64,000 nt of DNA. Origin: Microthrixaceae bacterium. GTDB lineage: Bacteria > Actinomycetota > Acidimicrobiia > Acidimicrobiales > Microtrichaceae. The DNA lies in the NCBI GenBank assembly GCA_023958095.1, contig JAMLGJ010000001.1, forward strand, positions 62,001-126,000, in the 5' to 3' direction. The notes below the pieces were generated by a model. It was not told the origin of the DNA. It saw only the letters and a program-made list of their open reading frames with translations, and did no database searches. How positions within the stretch are numbered: position 1 is the stretch's first letter; every line of letters starts with the position of its first letter. Shown here in pieces: positions 42,186-51,180 of the stretch. The position numbers were made by a program, and so were the translations under genes.

Positions 42186-43025
42186 ATGGAGCCATGTGGA
42201 ACCGATGAAGCCGTGCGCGCCGGCGCGATGCTGTTCACCCTCGTCGACCCGGTGCCGGGCCACGAGGTGGCCTACAACCGCTGGTACGAGTCGGACCACC
42301 TCTACTCGGGGTGCATGGTGGGGCCGTGGCTGTTCGCGTCCCGCCGCTGGGTGGCCACGCGGGACCTGAAGGACCTGCGCGTGCCCTCGTCGGTGCCCGA
42401 GGACGTCGCCGTGGCACGGCCCACGGACGCCGGGAGCTACCTGGCCACCTACTTCATCCATGCCGGCCACGAGGCGGAGCACTTCGCCTGGGCCAACAAG
42501 CAGGTCTTCGAGCTGTACGACAACGGCCGCGGGTTCGAGGAGCGCACCCACGCCCACACCGCCCTGTACTTCGCCGTCGGGGGGCACCGCGCTGACAGCC
42601 CGGTTCCGGCCCACATGGCGCTCGACCACCCCTACGCGGGACTGGTGACGATCCACCTGGACCGCCGCGAGGACGTCCGCCACGAGGCCTACGCGGAGTG
42701 GTTCGACGAGACGGTCGCCCCCGGACTGCTGGGGGACACCTCACCGGTTGACCAGGTGCTGGACTGGCGGCCGATCATCCCGAAGGGTTCCGAGGGCGAC
42801 GCTCCGATGGAACTCGGAACGGGTCCCGGAACCCGCCGGCGCAGCCTTCAGATGCTCTTCTGCGGGCGGGCACCCGGGAACGACTGGGACGCGAACCGGG
42901 ACTGGAGCACGATCACGGAGGTGTGCTCGCGGATCGAGGAGTCCGGGCTCGCCACAGTGCGTCTGGCGGCACCGTTCAAGCCGACCGTTCCGGGCACCGA
43001 CCTCTACACCGACCAGCTCTGGTGA
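42186..43025 (+). CDS. Hypothetical protein, possible EthD-like dimeric alpha/beta barrel
   Basis: A 279-residue protein. MLFTLVDPVPGHEVAYNRWYESDHLYSGCMVGPWLFASRRWVAT resembles the opening of EthD-type ferredoxin-like domains, in which an NxWYxxxH motif follows strand 1. A second similar half begins at GLVTIHLDRREDVRHEAYAEWFDETVAPG, so it may be a fused pair of such domains. It diverges from the S1 gene. EthD-like proteins bind or decarboxylate small aromatic ligands or act in ether degradation. No active-site claim is made. Confidence 0.65.
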   Translation: MEPCGTDEAVRAGAMLFTLVDPVPGHEVAYNRWYESDHLYSGCMVGPWLFASRRWVATRDLKDLRVPSSVPEDVAVARPTDAGSYLATYFIHAGHEAEHFAWANKQVFELYDNGRGFEERTHAHTALYFAVGGHRADSPVPAHMALDHPYAGLVTIHLDRREDVRHEAYAEWFDETVAPGLLGDTSPVDQVLDWRPIIPKGSEGDAPMELGTGPGTRRRSLQMLFCGRAPGNDWDANRDWSTITEVCSRIEESGLATVRLAAPFKPTVPGTDLYTDQLW

Positions 43026-43077
43026 GGGCTCCGCAGGACCCGGTCCGACGCCGCGGACCCGGCCGGCAGCCGCACTG

Positions 43078-43821
43078 CTAGGACTCCCCCGGAGCTTCGA
43101 CACCGCCCAGGTTCCGGGCCAGGAAGTCGATGGTGGCACTCCAGGCGGCAGCCGCGGCCGCGGCCTCCGCGGGTGTTCGCTCACCGAGGACACCGTCCGC
43201 GTCCAGCACCGGCACACCGGGTTCGGCGAAGAAGTGCCTCGTGTCCTCGTGGAGGACCGATTCAGCCTCGACACCGACCAGGCGTAGGTGTGCCTGCATC
43301 TCCACCGCCAGATCCTCGGAAACGAACGGGTCCGAGGATGCGAGGTGGCACAGCACCGGTGCCCTCATGCCTTCGAAGTCCATGTCCTGGTGGCCGTAGT
43401 AGTCGACCACCGCGCCCACGGAATCGGGTTGGCGGGTGGCGGCCCACAGGGCCCACGACCCACCCATGGAGAAGCCGAGCACGCCCACCGGTGCCTCGGG
43501 GTCACGGGTGTGGGCGCGCAGTGCCACGATGCTCGCCAGCACCAGTGCGGCGGTTGCGTCCGGGTCGGCCTCGGCGAGGCGCTGTGCCGCGTGGGTCGCA
43601 TCGGGAGGATCCTCGAGCGGCACTCCCCCGAACAGGTCGGGGGCCACGGCGGTGAACCCGGCGTCGGCGAGTGCCTCCACGATTGCCTTCGAACCCCCCT
43701 CGAGACCCCACCACGAGTGCAGGACGAGCACCCCTGGTCCGGGGCCTCCCTCGGGCACGACCAGGTATGCGGAGCCCGCCCGTGTGCCCGGAGCCGGCGG
43801 CGTGTCGCGTTGCTCGCTCAT
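43078..43821 (-). CDS. Dienelactone-hydrolase-family alpha/beta hydrolase with Ser nucleophile
   Basis: A 247-residue alpha/beta-hydrolase. PGVLVLHSWWGLEGGSKAIVEALADAGFTAVAPDLFGG is the characteristic dienelactone hydrolase start. The nucleophile elbow reads GFSMGG (S118) instead of the GYCMGG (Cys) of true dienelactone hydrolase. The acid is likely in ASSDPFV and the histidine in EDTRHFF. It therefore may act as an esterase or carboxymethylenebutenolidase-like enzyme on another substrate. ATG 43821 diverges from the ParA gene; the much longer open frame upstream is not coding. Confidence 0.87.
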   Translation of the reverse strand: MSEQRDTPPAPGTRAGSAYLVVPEGGPGPGVLVLHSWWGLEGGSKAIVEALADAGFTAVAPDLFGGVPLEDPPDATHAAQRLAEADPDATAALVLASIVALRAHTRDPEAPVGVLGFSMGGSWALWAATRQPDSVGAVVDYYGHQDMDFEGMRAPVLCHLASSDPFVSEDLAVEMQAHLRLVGVEAESVLHEDTRHFFAEPGVPVLDADGVLGERTPAEAAAAAAAWSATIDFLARNLGGVEAPGES

Positions 43822-43902
43822 CGGACAACTGTGCCACCGCCACCCACCCACGACCCGAACCCGGCGGGCATCGCGTCGCGCGGGGTGTGCGAGGATGGGC
43901 CG

Positions 43903-44700
43903 ATGGGCACGGTGACCGCGGTTCTCAACCAGAAGGGTGGCGTCGGCAAGACGACCATCGCGCTGGGTCTGGCAGCTGCGGCGCAGCGCGCCGGCCACCC
44001 CGTGCTGCTGGTCGACCTGGATCCCCAGGGCAGTGCCGGATGGGCCATGGGGGTGGAGGCCGACGACGAGCACCTGGCGGTCGGCGACGCCCTCCGCACC
44101 GGCAGCGCCGACGTGGCCCGCTCGGCGACGGTGACCTCGGGTTGGGGCGAGGGCGTGGACGTCCTCCCCTCGAGCGGTTCGCTGATCGACCGGGAGGCCG
44201 ACGACCGCTCCCGGGACTCGATGCTGCGGCTGCGCAGGGCCCTCGAACCGCTGGCGACCGACTACCGCCACGTCGTGATCGACTGTGCGCCCTCGCTCGG
44301 GCCGACGACGAAGTCCGCCCTGGCTGCGGCCGACGGCCTGCTGCTCGTGGTGGAGCTGTCGGCCCTGTCGGTGAGGGGAGCCGACGCCGTCATGGACGTG
44401 ATCGACGACATCGGCTCGGAGGTCAACCCCCACCTGGACCTGTTCGGTGTGATCGTGAACCGTGCACCGGCCAACTCCACCGAGGCGGAGCACCAGGCCG
44501 ATGAGCTGACCCGGCACATGGGAGCACGAGCCGTGTGGAAGCCGTTCGTGCCCCAGCGCACCGTCCTCAACGAGGCGGTCGGCCTGCGCGCACCGGTGGG
44601 TGACCTCGGCTACCGGGCGCGTGACACCGTGGAGATCTTCGATCAGCTGTACCGCCACCTCGACCGGGTGGCGAAGCGCTCGGCCGCCGTGAGCCGCTGA
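43903..44700 (+). CDS. ParA-family ATPase
   Basis: A 265-residue P-loop ATPase. The deviant Walker A NQKGGVGKTT lies at residues 9-18, DLDPQGSA follows, and switch II is DCAPSLGPTT. The C-terminal part has VNRAPANSTEAEHQADEL and VPQRTVLNEAVGLRAPVGDL. This is the Soj/ParA type that positions DNA or protein cargo with a partner. No parB or centromere-like repeat is visible next to it; the next gene is convergent. It is probably an orphan ParA for cargo positioning rather than the chromosomal par locus. Confidence 0.88.
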   Translation: MGTVTAVLNQKGGVGKTTIALGLAAAAQRAGHPVLLVDLDPQGSAGWAMGVEADDEHLAVGDALRTGSADVARSATVTSGWGEGVDVLPSSGSLIDREADDRSRDSMLRLRRALEPLATDYRHVVIDCAPSLGPTTKSALAAADGLLLVVELSALSVRGADAVMDVIDDIGSEVNPHLDLFGVIVNRAPANSTEAEHQADELTRHMGARAVWKPFVPQRTVLNEAVGLRAPVGDLGYRARDTVEIFDQLYRHLDRVAKRSAAVSR

Positions 44701-44726
44701 ACCGGCGCGGCGCCGCGGTGGTCGGG

Positions 44727-46847
44727 TCAGACCGACCAGCTGACCGCGCTCGTGCGATCGGGACGGTAGGAGCAGTAGGTCCCCGTGCGCAGGGCGTTGT
44801 CCAGGTGTGAAGCGAGGTCCGGATTGCTGCGACCCAGCTGCGACACCGCGTAGCGCAGCGTGCGCGTCACCGCGCTGCGGGCGCGCTCGGCATCGCTTCC
44901 GAGCGACCGTTTGCGACCGCCGAGCCCGACGGCGCGGGCCAGTTCGGCAACGAGGTAGTCCCTGTCGCGCTCGGCGAGTTCGGCTCGCGCGGGGTCGTTG
45001 CACTCGAGCGCGTCGGCCAGCTCCTGTTCCACCTCACGGAGGCGGTTCCGGTAGGCCTTCCGCGCCCTGTCGTCGATGACCTCGAGACCCGGCGCCCCGG
45101 GTCGCAGCCCCTCGGCGATCCCGGGTTCGACCGGACCCACGAACTCGCTGGACCCAGTCGGCAGGGTGCCCTGTTCGACCGCCACGAGGTCGAGGACGTG
45201 GAACTCCCTGCCGGGTTCGGTGAGCATCCGTGCCAGGTAGCGGTAGCCCTTCAGGTCGCGAAGCACACAACTGCGGCCGGCAAAGCTGACGGTGCGGGAT
45301 CCACCCTCGAGACGGAAGCACCCCTCGCCGGCGCCACCGGAAGGGCCGGGTTCGTGCGCTTCGGCCCCGTCCTGTCCCCCTCCTCCGAGGTCGCCATGGT
45401 GGGCAACCCCGAGCTCGGCACGCAGCGAGTCCGCCCACCCCTGCGCCCCGTAGGACTCGAAACCGGCCAGGGCGGCCTCGCGTTCGGACCTGGCACCCGA
45501 TGCGTCGCCCAGCTGCTCGAGGGCATCGGCAACCACCAAGCGGGCGCGGGCGACCTCGTAGGGCGCCCCGATGTGCGCCCAAGTGCCGACCGCCTCCCGT
45601 GCCGCGACCAGTGCTTCGTCCGCCTCACCCGACACCAGGGCCGCACGTGCCGCAGCGAGGGCTGCCGATGCCTCGAGCCATGGGGTCGCGAAGCGTTGCG
45701 CTATCCCGGCCAACGCACGGGCCGCCTCGCGGGCCACGACGGGATCGGGCATTGCGGCCGCGATCTCCACGCGGGCCTCGAGCAGCGGCGCGAGTGTCAG
45801 GTCGTTGAACGGTGGGCGCTCCTTCGATGGAACGAACAGCGGATGTTGGATGGCGCGGTCGATCAACCCGGCCGCCTCGGTCGTCCTGCCTTCCGCCAGC
45901 CGCACCAGGGCGAGCCCGGGGTGTGGGCACCAGACGTGCTCGTGGGCTGCTGTGAACGCCTCCTCGGCACCCAACAGGTCGCCCTTTCGCAGGCGGATGT
46001 TGCCGAGTTCGGCCAGAGGCCAGCCGAACTCGCGCCTCATCCACGGCCGCAGGTCGTCACACGCTCCCAGGGCCTCGTCCTCCGCGTCCGAGCACGGGCC
46101 CGAAACGCGGAGTATCTCCGCGGCATGCACGCGGCACCGGCCACGCAGTCCGCCGAACGCCGCGCCGCGCCCCCAGCGCTGCATCGCGTCCGTCCACTCC
46201 GCAGCCATGTCATGGCGCGCCAGCCCCTGCGCAGCGCACACCACCTCGCACAGCATCATTCCGGAAGTCAGCGGGTCGACCTCACCCGACATGAGCAATG
46301 CGCCGATGTCCTCCAGACGCGACACCCCGTCGTCCACGGCACCGTCGAGGATCATGACGCGGGCGGCCGCGGTGCGTCCGATCACCACTGCGGCCGGGTC
46401 ACCGTGGCGGGTACCGAGTTCGACCGCTCGGGCCGAGTGCTCGCGGGCGGCATCGAAGTCCCCGCACATGAATCGCTCGTAGGTGCGTACGGCCGCCACC
46501 ACGGCGTTCACCCCACCCTCGGGATCCTCACCGAGAAGGGTCTCCGCCCGCCGGAGCCATCCACGAACCGGCGACATGAGCCCCGTGTCGATCATGAGGA
46601 ACATCGCGACCATCGCCGCGGCTCGGGCGGCACCGGTGCGATCACCTCGCCCGCTCAGCAGCGCGTGCAGCTCCTCCCACGCTGCCACTGAGCCTTCGAA
46701 GTCCCCGGCTCCATAGCTGGCAGCGGCGCGCAGCTCCAGCAACTCCGGTGTCGACGCGACGGTGCGGGACGAGTCCAGCATCGACAGTGCTTCGTCCCAG
46801 TGGCCGGCATCCACCGCCCCGCGTACCCGGTGTTCCAGCTCGGCCAC
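44727..46847 (-). CDS. TPR-rich protein with actinobacterial C-terminal GLGG...CSY block
   Basis: A 706-residue protein from GTG 46847. Most of it is tetratricopeptide-like helices (RAAASYGAGDFEGSVAAWEEL, AARAALVSGEADEALVAAREAVG). The C-terminal 200 residues contain CFRLEGGSRTVSFAGRSCVLRDLKGYRYLARMLTEPGREFHVLDLVAVEQG, a coiled AYRNRLREVEQELADALE segment and VGLGGRKRSLGSDAERARSAVTRTLRYAV..TGTYCSYRPD. That tail occurs in many actinobacterial multidomain regulators after an AAA ATPase. Here neither ATPase, cyclase nor LuxR helix-turn-helix is present. Function unknown; a scaffold or regulatory role is guessed. Confidence 0.75.
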   Translation of the reverse strand: MAELEHRVRGAVDAGHWDEALSMLDSSRTVASTPELLELRAAASYGAGDFEGSVAAWEELHALLSGRGDRTGAARAAAMVAMFLMIDTGLMSPVRGWLRRAETLLGEDPEGGVNAVVAAVRTYERFMCGDFDAAREHSARAVELGTRHGDPAAVVIGRTAAARVMILDGAVDDGVSRLEDIGALLMSGEVDPLTSGMMLCEVVCAAQGLARHDMAAEWTDAMQRWGRGAAFGGLRGRCRVHAAEILRVSGPCSDAEDEALGACDDLRPWMRREFGWPLAELGNIRLRKGDLLGAEEAFTAAHEHVWCPHPGLALVRLAEGRTTEAAGLIDRAIQHPLFVPSKERPPFNDLTLAPLLEARVEIAAAMPDPVVAREAARALAGIAQRFATPWLEASAALAAARAALVSGEADEALVAAREAVGTWAHIGAPYEVARARLVVADALEQLGDASGARSEREAALAGFESYGAQGWADSLRAELGVAHHGDLGGGGQDGAEAHEPGPSGGAGEGCFRLEGGSRTVSFAGRSCVLRDLKGYRYLARMLTEPGREFHVLDLVAVEQGTLPTGSSEFVGPVEPGIAEGLRPGAPGLEVIDDRARKAYRNRLREVEQELADALECNDPARAELAERDRDYLVAELARAVGLGGRKRSLGSDAERARSAVTRTLRYAVSQLGRSNPDLASHLDNALRTGTYCSYRPDRTSAVSWSV

Positions 46848-46928
46848 TGTCCCATTGTGACAGCCCTTCTCACGCCATGACTCGTGAGGGACGCAAGGAG
46901 CGACCCACGACGATGAACAGGAGTTCCG

Positions 46929-47486
46929 ATGGAACCGACGACGCAACTGCGCACGATCCTTCCAGCCGTGTGCGATCTGGTCGACCAACTCGAGCCGACC
47001 GACCTCGAGCGCGAGACGCCGTGCAGGGAGTTCGACCTCGCCGATGTGATCGACCACATGATGACCCTCGGCGGCTCCTTCGCCTACCTGTTCCGGGGTG
47101 AACGACCTCCCGTGAACAGCGCCGGGGCCCCCGGCGACCGGGTGCCATCGGCCGAGTTCCGCCGGGTGATGGACGAACTGTTCGAGGCGGTGCAGTCCCC
47201 CGGCGCCCTCGAGCGCACGATCGACGCGCCGGTGGGGAGCATGCCCGGGGAGACATTCGCCCGCCTCGTGGCCTTCGACGGGCTGGTCCACGGCTGGGAC
47301 ATCGCCCGCTCGGCCGGTCTCGAGTACCGGCTGCCGGACGACGTGGTGGCCGCTGTCGACGAGTTCGCCCGCGGCGCGGTCACTCCGGCCATGCGCGACG
47401 GCGACACCTTCGCCGATCCGACCCCACCGCCCCCATGGGCCACCCCCGTCGACCGGGTCGCGGCGTTCAGCGGCCGCATGGTCTGA
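46929..47486 (+). CDS. TIGR03086-family DinB-type metal-binding protein
   Basis: A 185-residue protein of the mycothiol-dependent maleylpyruvate isomerase-like group. The family opening is seen in ETPCREFDLADVIDHMMTLGGSFAYLF (first His), followed by LVAFDGLVHGWDIARSAGL (second His pair), giving the three-residue metal site typical of DinB folds. AGGAG lies before the ATG. Such proteins act in thiol-dependent isomerase or transferase reactions with mycothiol, but the substrate is not known. A CAACAG repeat and a cupin gene follow on the same strand. Confidence 0.83.
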   Translation: MEPTTQLRTILPAVCDLVDQLEPTDLERETPCREFDLADVIDHMMTLGGSFAYLFRGERPPVNSAGAPGDRVPSAEFRRVMDELFEAVQSPGALERTIDAPVGSMPGETFARLVAFDGLVHGWDIARSAGLEYRLPDDVVAAVDEFARGAVTPAMRDGDTFADPTPPPPWATPVDRVAAFSGRMV

Positions 47487-47510
47487 ACACAGCAGACCCG
47501 GTCGCGCGAA

Positions 47511-47543
47511 CAACAGCAACCACAACAGCAACAGCAACAGCAA
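47511..47543. repeat. CAACAG microsatellite-like run
   Basis: A run of CAACAG/CAA units fills the gap between the TIGR03086 gene and the cupin gene, ending directly at the cupin ribosome site (AAGGAGAAG). It is unusual in a 70% GC genome. It may be an unstructured spacer that keeps the ribosome site accessible. Confidence 0.75.
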
Positions 47544-47553
47544 GGAGAAGCAG

Positions 47554-47937
47554 ATGCGCATCCACAGACAGGACATCCCGGTCCGGGTCGAGGCACCCGG
47601 TGCCACGGCACGCCAGATCCCCGACTTCGGAGTGGCGGGTGACACGATCGGAGCGGAGTACTTCAGCCTCGCCACCGGCACGGACCTCGCCCCGCTGCTC
47701 GTCGGCCTCCAGGACGACCTGTGCCAGGCACCCCACTGGGGCTACGTGATCGCCGGAGACGTGACCGTCACCTACACCGATGGAACCGCTGACCGCTGCA
47801 CCACGGGTGACGTGTTCCACTGGCCCGCCGGCCACACCGTGCGTGTGGACGAGGACGCCGAGCTGATCCTGTTCAGTCCGCAGGACAGCCACGGCGAGGT
47901 CATGGACCACATCCACGAGATGCTCTCGGCCAGCTGA
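47554..47937 (+). CDS. Cupin-domain protein
   Basis: A 127-residue single cupin. The two cupin motifs are recognisable: HWGYVIAGDVTVTYTDGTADRCTTGDVFHWPAGHTVRV, with metal ligands expected at HW..(V) and the later H, plus the final strand AELILFSP. The first motif keeps one histidine only, so metal binding is uncertain. It follows the TIGR03086 gene and ends before two strong hairpins. Function unknown; small cupins of this type bind small ligands or act as isomerases and dioxygenases. Confidence 0.8.
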   Translation: MRIHRQDIPVRVEAPGATARQIPDFGVAGDTIGAEYFSLATGTDLAPLLVGLQDDLCQAPHWGYVIAGDVTVTYTDGTADRCTTGDVFHWPAGHTVRVDEDAELILFSPQDSHGEVMDHIHEMLSAS

Positions 47938-47976
47938 GCCGGGGCACCCGAGCGGGGGCGGGCCGGGTGGCAGCGG

Positions 47977-47998
47977 GTCCGGGCAGCCGTGCCCGGAC
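47977..47998. terminator. Hairpin after the cupin gene
   Basis: GTCCGGGCA-GCCG-TGCCCGGAC makes a 9-bp stem with a 4-nt loop, 40 bp after the cupin stop. It is the first of two tandem hairpins in this convergent gap. Confidence 0.55.
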
Positions 47999-48001
47999 GC
48001 G

Positions 48002-48037
48002 ACAGGAGGGTCGGGGCACGGACCCCGACCCTCCTGT
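48002..48037. terminator. Strong bidirectional terminator hairpin before sod
   Basis: A perfect 15-bp stem (ACAGGAGGGTCGGGG with its complement) and a 6-nt loop lie between the cupin stop (47937) and the convergent sod stop (48055). This is the strongest hairpin in the gap and probably ends both transcripts. Confidence 0.8.
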
Positions 48038-48054
48038 GCCGTCCGAGGTGGACC

Positions 48055-48633
48055 CTAGGCCAGGTTCTGCGCCACGAAGTCCCAGTTCACGAGGTGCTCG
48101 AGGAAGGTCGAGATGTAGTTGGGACGGGCGTTGCGGAAGTCGATGTAGTAGGCGTGCTCCCACACATCGATGGTGAGCAGCGCCTTGGCACCGTGGGCCA
48201 GCGGGAGGTCGGCGTTCGCGGTCTGCATGACCTCGAGACCGGACCCGGAGTCAACCAGCCAGGCCCAACCCGAACCGAACTGGGTGGCCGCGGCCTGGCT
48301 GAACTTGTCCTTGAAGTCGTCATAGGAGCCGAACGCCGAGTTGATCGCGTCGGCCACCTCACCCGAGGGGGCCCCGCCACCGTTCGGGCTCATGCAGTTC
48401 CAGTAGAAGGTGTGGTTCCAGACCTGGGCGGCGTTGTTGAACAGCCCACCCTCGGAGCTGGTGATGACCTCCTCGAGGGTCTTGCCATCCGCGTTGTCGT
48501 CGGTGAGCTGGTTGAGCGTGTCGACGTACTTCTGGTGGTGCTTGCCGTGGTGGTACTCGAGCGTCTCGGCTGAGATGTGAGGAGCGAGCGCGTCCTGCGC
48601 GTAGGGCAGGGCGGGGAGTTCGAATGCAGCCAT
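48055..48633 (-). CDS. sodB: Superoxide dismutase, Fe type
   Basis: A 192-residue Fe/Mn superoxide dismutase. Metal ligands are H28 (EYHHGKHH), H74 (NHTFYWNC) and the D and H of DVWEHAYYID. Q70 in AAQVWNHTF, a Fe-type position, and AAATQFGSGWAWLVDSG favour iron over manganese. It dismutates superoxide in the cytoplasm. The ATG at 48633 has AAAGGACC upstream. It stands alone: hairpins follow its stop, and the P-type ATPase transcribed toward it ends 88 bp upstream. Confidence 0.96.
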   Translation of the reverse strand: MAAFELPALPYAQDALAPHISAETLEYHHGKHHQKYVDTLNQLTDDNADGKTLEEVITSSEGGLFNNAAQVWNHTFYWNCMSPNGGGAPSGEVADAINSAFGSYDDFKDKFSQAAATQFGSGWAWLVDSGSGLEVMQTANADLPLAHGAKALLTIDVWEHAYYIDFRNARPNYISTFLEHLVNWDFVAQNLA

Positions 48634-48721
48634 CTGCGGTCCTTTCGGTCTGTCCCCCGGGGGGCACCGGCCTGTCCGGTGTTGTTTGCGGGTGTGGCCC
48701 CCAGCGACCGTAGTCCAACCT

Positions 48722-51145
48722 TCAGCCCCCGGGCGCCGCAGGTGGCCCCGGTGGGATCTCCCCGCCGTCGGCGGTGACCGGCACGAAGCGCAGGGCGACC
48801 GCTGCCAGGGCCACCACTGCCGCCATCAGGACCCATACGCCGGCCGCCGGGGCGTCGAGTTCGAACACCTCCGACAACGCCGGGACCGCCAGCACCGCAC
48901 CGATGGATGCCGCCATCGCCGCCACCAGGATCCAGCGCCATGCGGGCAGCGAACCCGTCAGGCGCAGCAGGATCACGAGACCGATCCCGAGCAGTGTGAT
49001 CGTGGCCGCGCTGCGGGCCTCCACGAGGGTCGTACCCTCCGCCTCGCGTCCCGCCAGGTACACGATCAGCGCCCCGACCGCGGCGACCGCACCGGCGGGT
49101 ATCGAGAAGCGCACAACCCTCGGGAGGAATCCGGGACGGGCACGTCTCGGGTCCGGGGCGAGGGCGAGGAAGAAGCCCGGAACCCCCACACTGAGCGTGC
49201 GGACCAGGGTCAGGTGCCTTGGCAGGAACGGGAAGTCGGTGCCGATCACCGCGATCACGAACGAGATGAGCATCGAGTAGACGGTGCCGTACACGAACAG
49301 GTTGGCGGCCCGCTCCACGCTGTTGATGACCCGTCTGCCCTCGGCCAGCGCGACCGGGAGCACCGAGAAGCGGTTCTCGAGCAACACGAGCTGGGCCACC
49401 GCCCGCGTGGCGGCTGATCCAGCACCCATGGCGATGCCCATGTCGGCGTCCTTGAGTGCGAGCACGTCGTTGACCCCGTCGCCGGTCATCGCCACCACGT
49501 GCCCACGGGCCTGCTGGGCGGTAACCATGGCCTGCTTCTGCTGCGGGGTCACGCGGCCCATCACGACCGCGCCCTCGAGTGCCTCACCCAGTTCCTCACC
49601 CGTCTCGGGCAGGGTGCGGGCGTCGATCCCGGTGTCCGCTCCCGGCACGCCGGCTCGGCGGGCCACCGCAGCGACGGTGTCGGGATGGTCCCCGGAGATC
49701 ACCTTGAGGCGCACGCCCTGTTCGACGAAGTAGCCGAGGATCTCCTCCGCGTCCTCGCGCACCTCGTCCTCCAGCGAGACGAGTCCGGCCGGTTCCAGCC
49801 CTGCTGGGAGCTCCTCGCCGCAGAGCTGCTCCGCGATCGCGACCAGGACGACCCGTCTGCCGGCGCGGGCACGCTCCTCGACCGCTGCCGCCAGGGCCTC
49901 CTCGCCGGGTGCGAGGTACTCCGGAGCGCCCAGGTACACCGCGACTGTCGAGCCGTCGACCCGGAAGCCCTGCGCGGACCACTTGCGCGCCGACGAGAAC
50001 GGCACCGCGTCGCCAGGGGTCCACCCCCGGGGGGCGGCGCACTGCTCACCGATCGCCATCAGGGTCGGGTTCGGGTCGACCGTCGCGGACGCCATGGCCC
50101 CGAGGGCGTCGGAGACCTCGCTGTGGGAACGACCCCCGAGCGGCTCGAGGTCCACCATGTGGATCTCGCCGGTCGTGATGGTCCCGGTCTTGTCGAGGCA
50201 GAGGGTGTCCACGCGTGCGAGGAGCTCGACCGAGGCGAGCTCCCTCAGCAGGGCCTGGCGCCGCGCGAGCTTTATGACCCCCGCCATGAAGGCGAGGCTC
50301 GTGAGCAGCACCAGACCGTCGGGAACCATCGCCACCGCGGCGGCGACCACCCCGGCGAGTGCTTCCTGCCACGTCTCGGAGGCCTCCATCAGGCGCCACA
50401 GCAACAACGCGGCCGTCGGCGGGATCAGGATCATGAGCACGCGCAGGACCGTGTTGACCCCCGATCGCAGCTCCGAGTCGACCAGGCTGAAGCGCTTCGC
50501 CTCCTCGGCGAGGGAGGCCGCATAGGACTCCGCACCGACGCGGGTCGCCCGGAAGCAGCCACTGCCGGCCACCACGAAGCTGCCCGAGAGGACCTCGTCG
50601 CCCGGTGACTTCGCCACCGGTTCCGACTCGCCGGTGAGCAGGGACTCGTCCAGGGTCAACCCCCCACCGTTCACCACCTCACCGTCGACGACCACCTGCG
50701 AACCGGTGTGCAGCACCAGCAGGTCGTCCTCCACGACCGAGTCGAGGTCGACCTCCTGTTCGGCACCGTCGCGCAGCACCACCGCCACCGGCTGCTGCAG
50801 CACGGCGAGTCGGTCGAGGGCCGCCCGGGCGCGCAACTCCTGGACGGTGCCGATCACTGAGTTGGCGATGATCACCCCGGCGAAGAGCATGTCGGCACTC
50901 GGACCGCCCCGGGCCACGAGTATCGCCACCAGCAGCACACCGATGACCGCGTTGACCGGGGTGAAGACGTTCGCCCTGATGATCTGCCAGAGCGTCCGGC
51001 TGGGAGCGGACGGCACATGGTTGACGCGCCCCTGGGCGACGCGCTGCGCGACCTCGTCGGCGGTCAGACCCGCGAACGTGGAGCGTGGAGCAGCCGGACC
51101 CGGCTCGGTTGCATCGCCCGGTTCGCGCACGCGCTCACGGTACAT
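48722..51145 (-). CDS. Cation-transporting P-type ATPase, CtpE-like
   Basis: An 807-residue P2-type ATPase. It has LLTGESEPV (actuator), CLDKTGTITTGEIHMV (phosphorylated Asp), a nucleotide domain with PFSSARKWSAQGF (KGAP replaced), MTGDGVNDVLALKDADMGIAMG and ten or so membrane segments. M4 reads MVPDGLVLL where most members have PEGL. The order and length resemble mycobacterial CtpE, a Ca2+ transporter, from memory. ATG 51145 is taken; the open frame upstream to 51736 is not similar to the family. It ends 88 nt before the sod start. Confidence 0.9.
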   Translation of the reverse strand: MYRERVREPGDATEPGPAAPRSTFAGLTADEVAQRVAQGRVNHVPSAPSRTLWQIIRANVFTPVNAVIGVLLVAILVARGGPSADMLFAGVIIANSVIGTVQELRARAALDRLAVLQQPVAVVLRDGAEQEVDLDSVVEDDLLVLHTGSQVVVDGEVVNGGGLTLDESLLTGESEPVAKSPGDEVLSGSFVVAGSGCFRATRVGAESYAASLAEEAKRFSLVDSELRSGVNTVLRVLMILIPPTAALLLWRLMEASETWQEALAGVVAAAVAMVPDGLVLLTSLAFMAGVIKLARRQALLRELASVELLARVDTLCLDKTGTITTGEIHMVDLEPLGGRSHSEVSDALGAMASATVDPNPTLMAIGEQCAAPRGWTPGDAVPFSSARKWSAQGFRVDGSTVAVYLGAPEYLAPGEEALAAAVEERARAGRRVVLVAIAEQLCGEELPAGLEPAGLVSLEDEVREDAEEILGYFVEQGVRLKVISGDHPDTVAAVARRAGVPGADTGIDARTLPETGEELGEALEGAVVMGRVTPQQKQAMVTAQQARGHVVAMTGDGVNDVLALKDADMGIAMGAGSAATRAVAQLVLLENRFSVLPVALAEGRRVINSVERAANLFVYGTVYSMLISFVIAVIGTDFPFLPRHLTLVRTLSVGVPGFFLALAPDPRRARPGFLPRVVRFSIPAGAVAAVGALIVYLAGREAEGTTLVEARSAATITLLGIGLVILLRLTGSLPAWRWILVAAMAASIGAVLAVPALSEVFELDAPAAGVWVLMAAVVALAAVALRFVPVTADGGEIPPGPPAAPGG

Positions 51146-51180
51146 GCTCGGCGCGTCCGTCCGGTGCTGGGGGCGCCGGT

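Noticed and set aside
46848-47681. N-terminal extension of the TPR protein
   Set aside because: It is antisense to the TIGR03086 gene and has a Leu-rich run from the CAACAG repeat.
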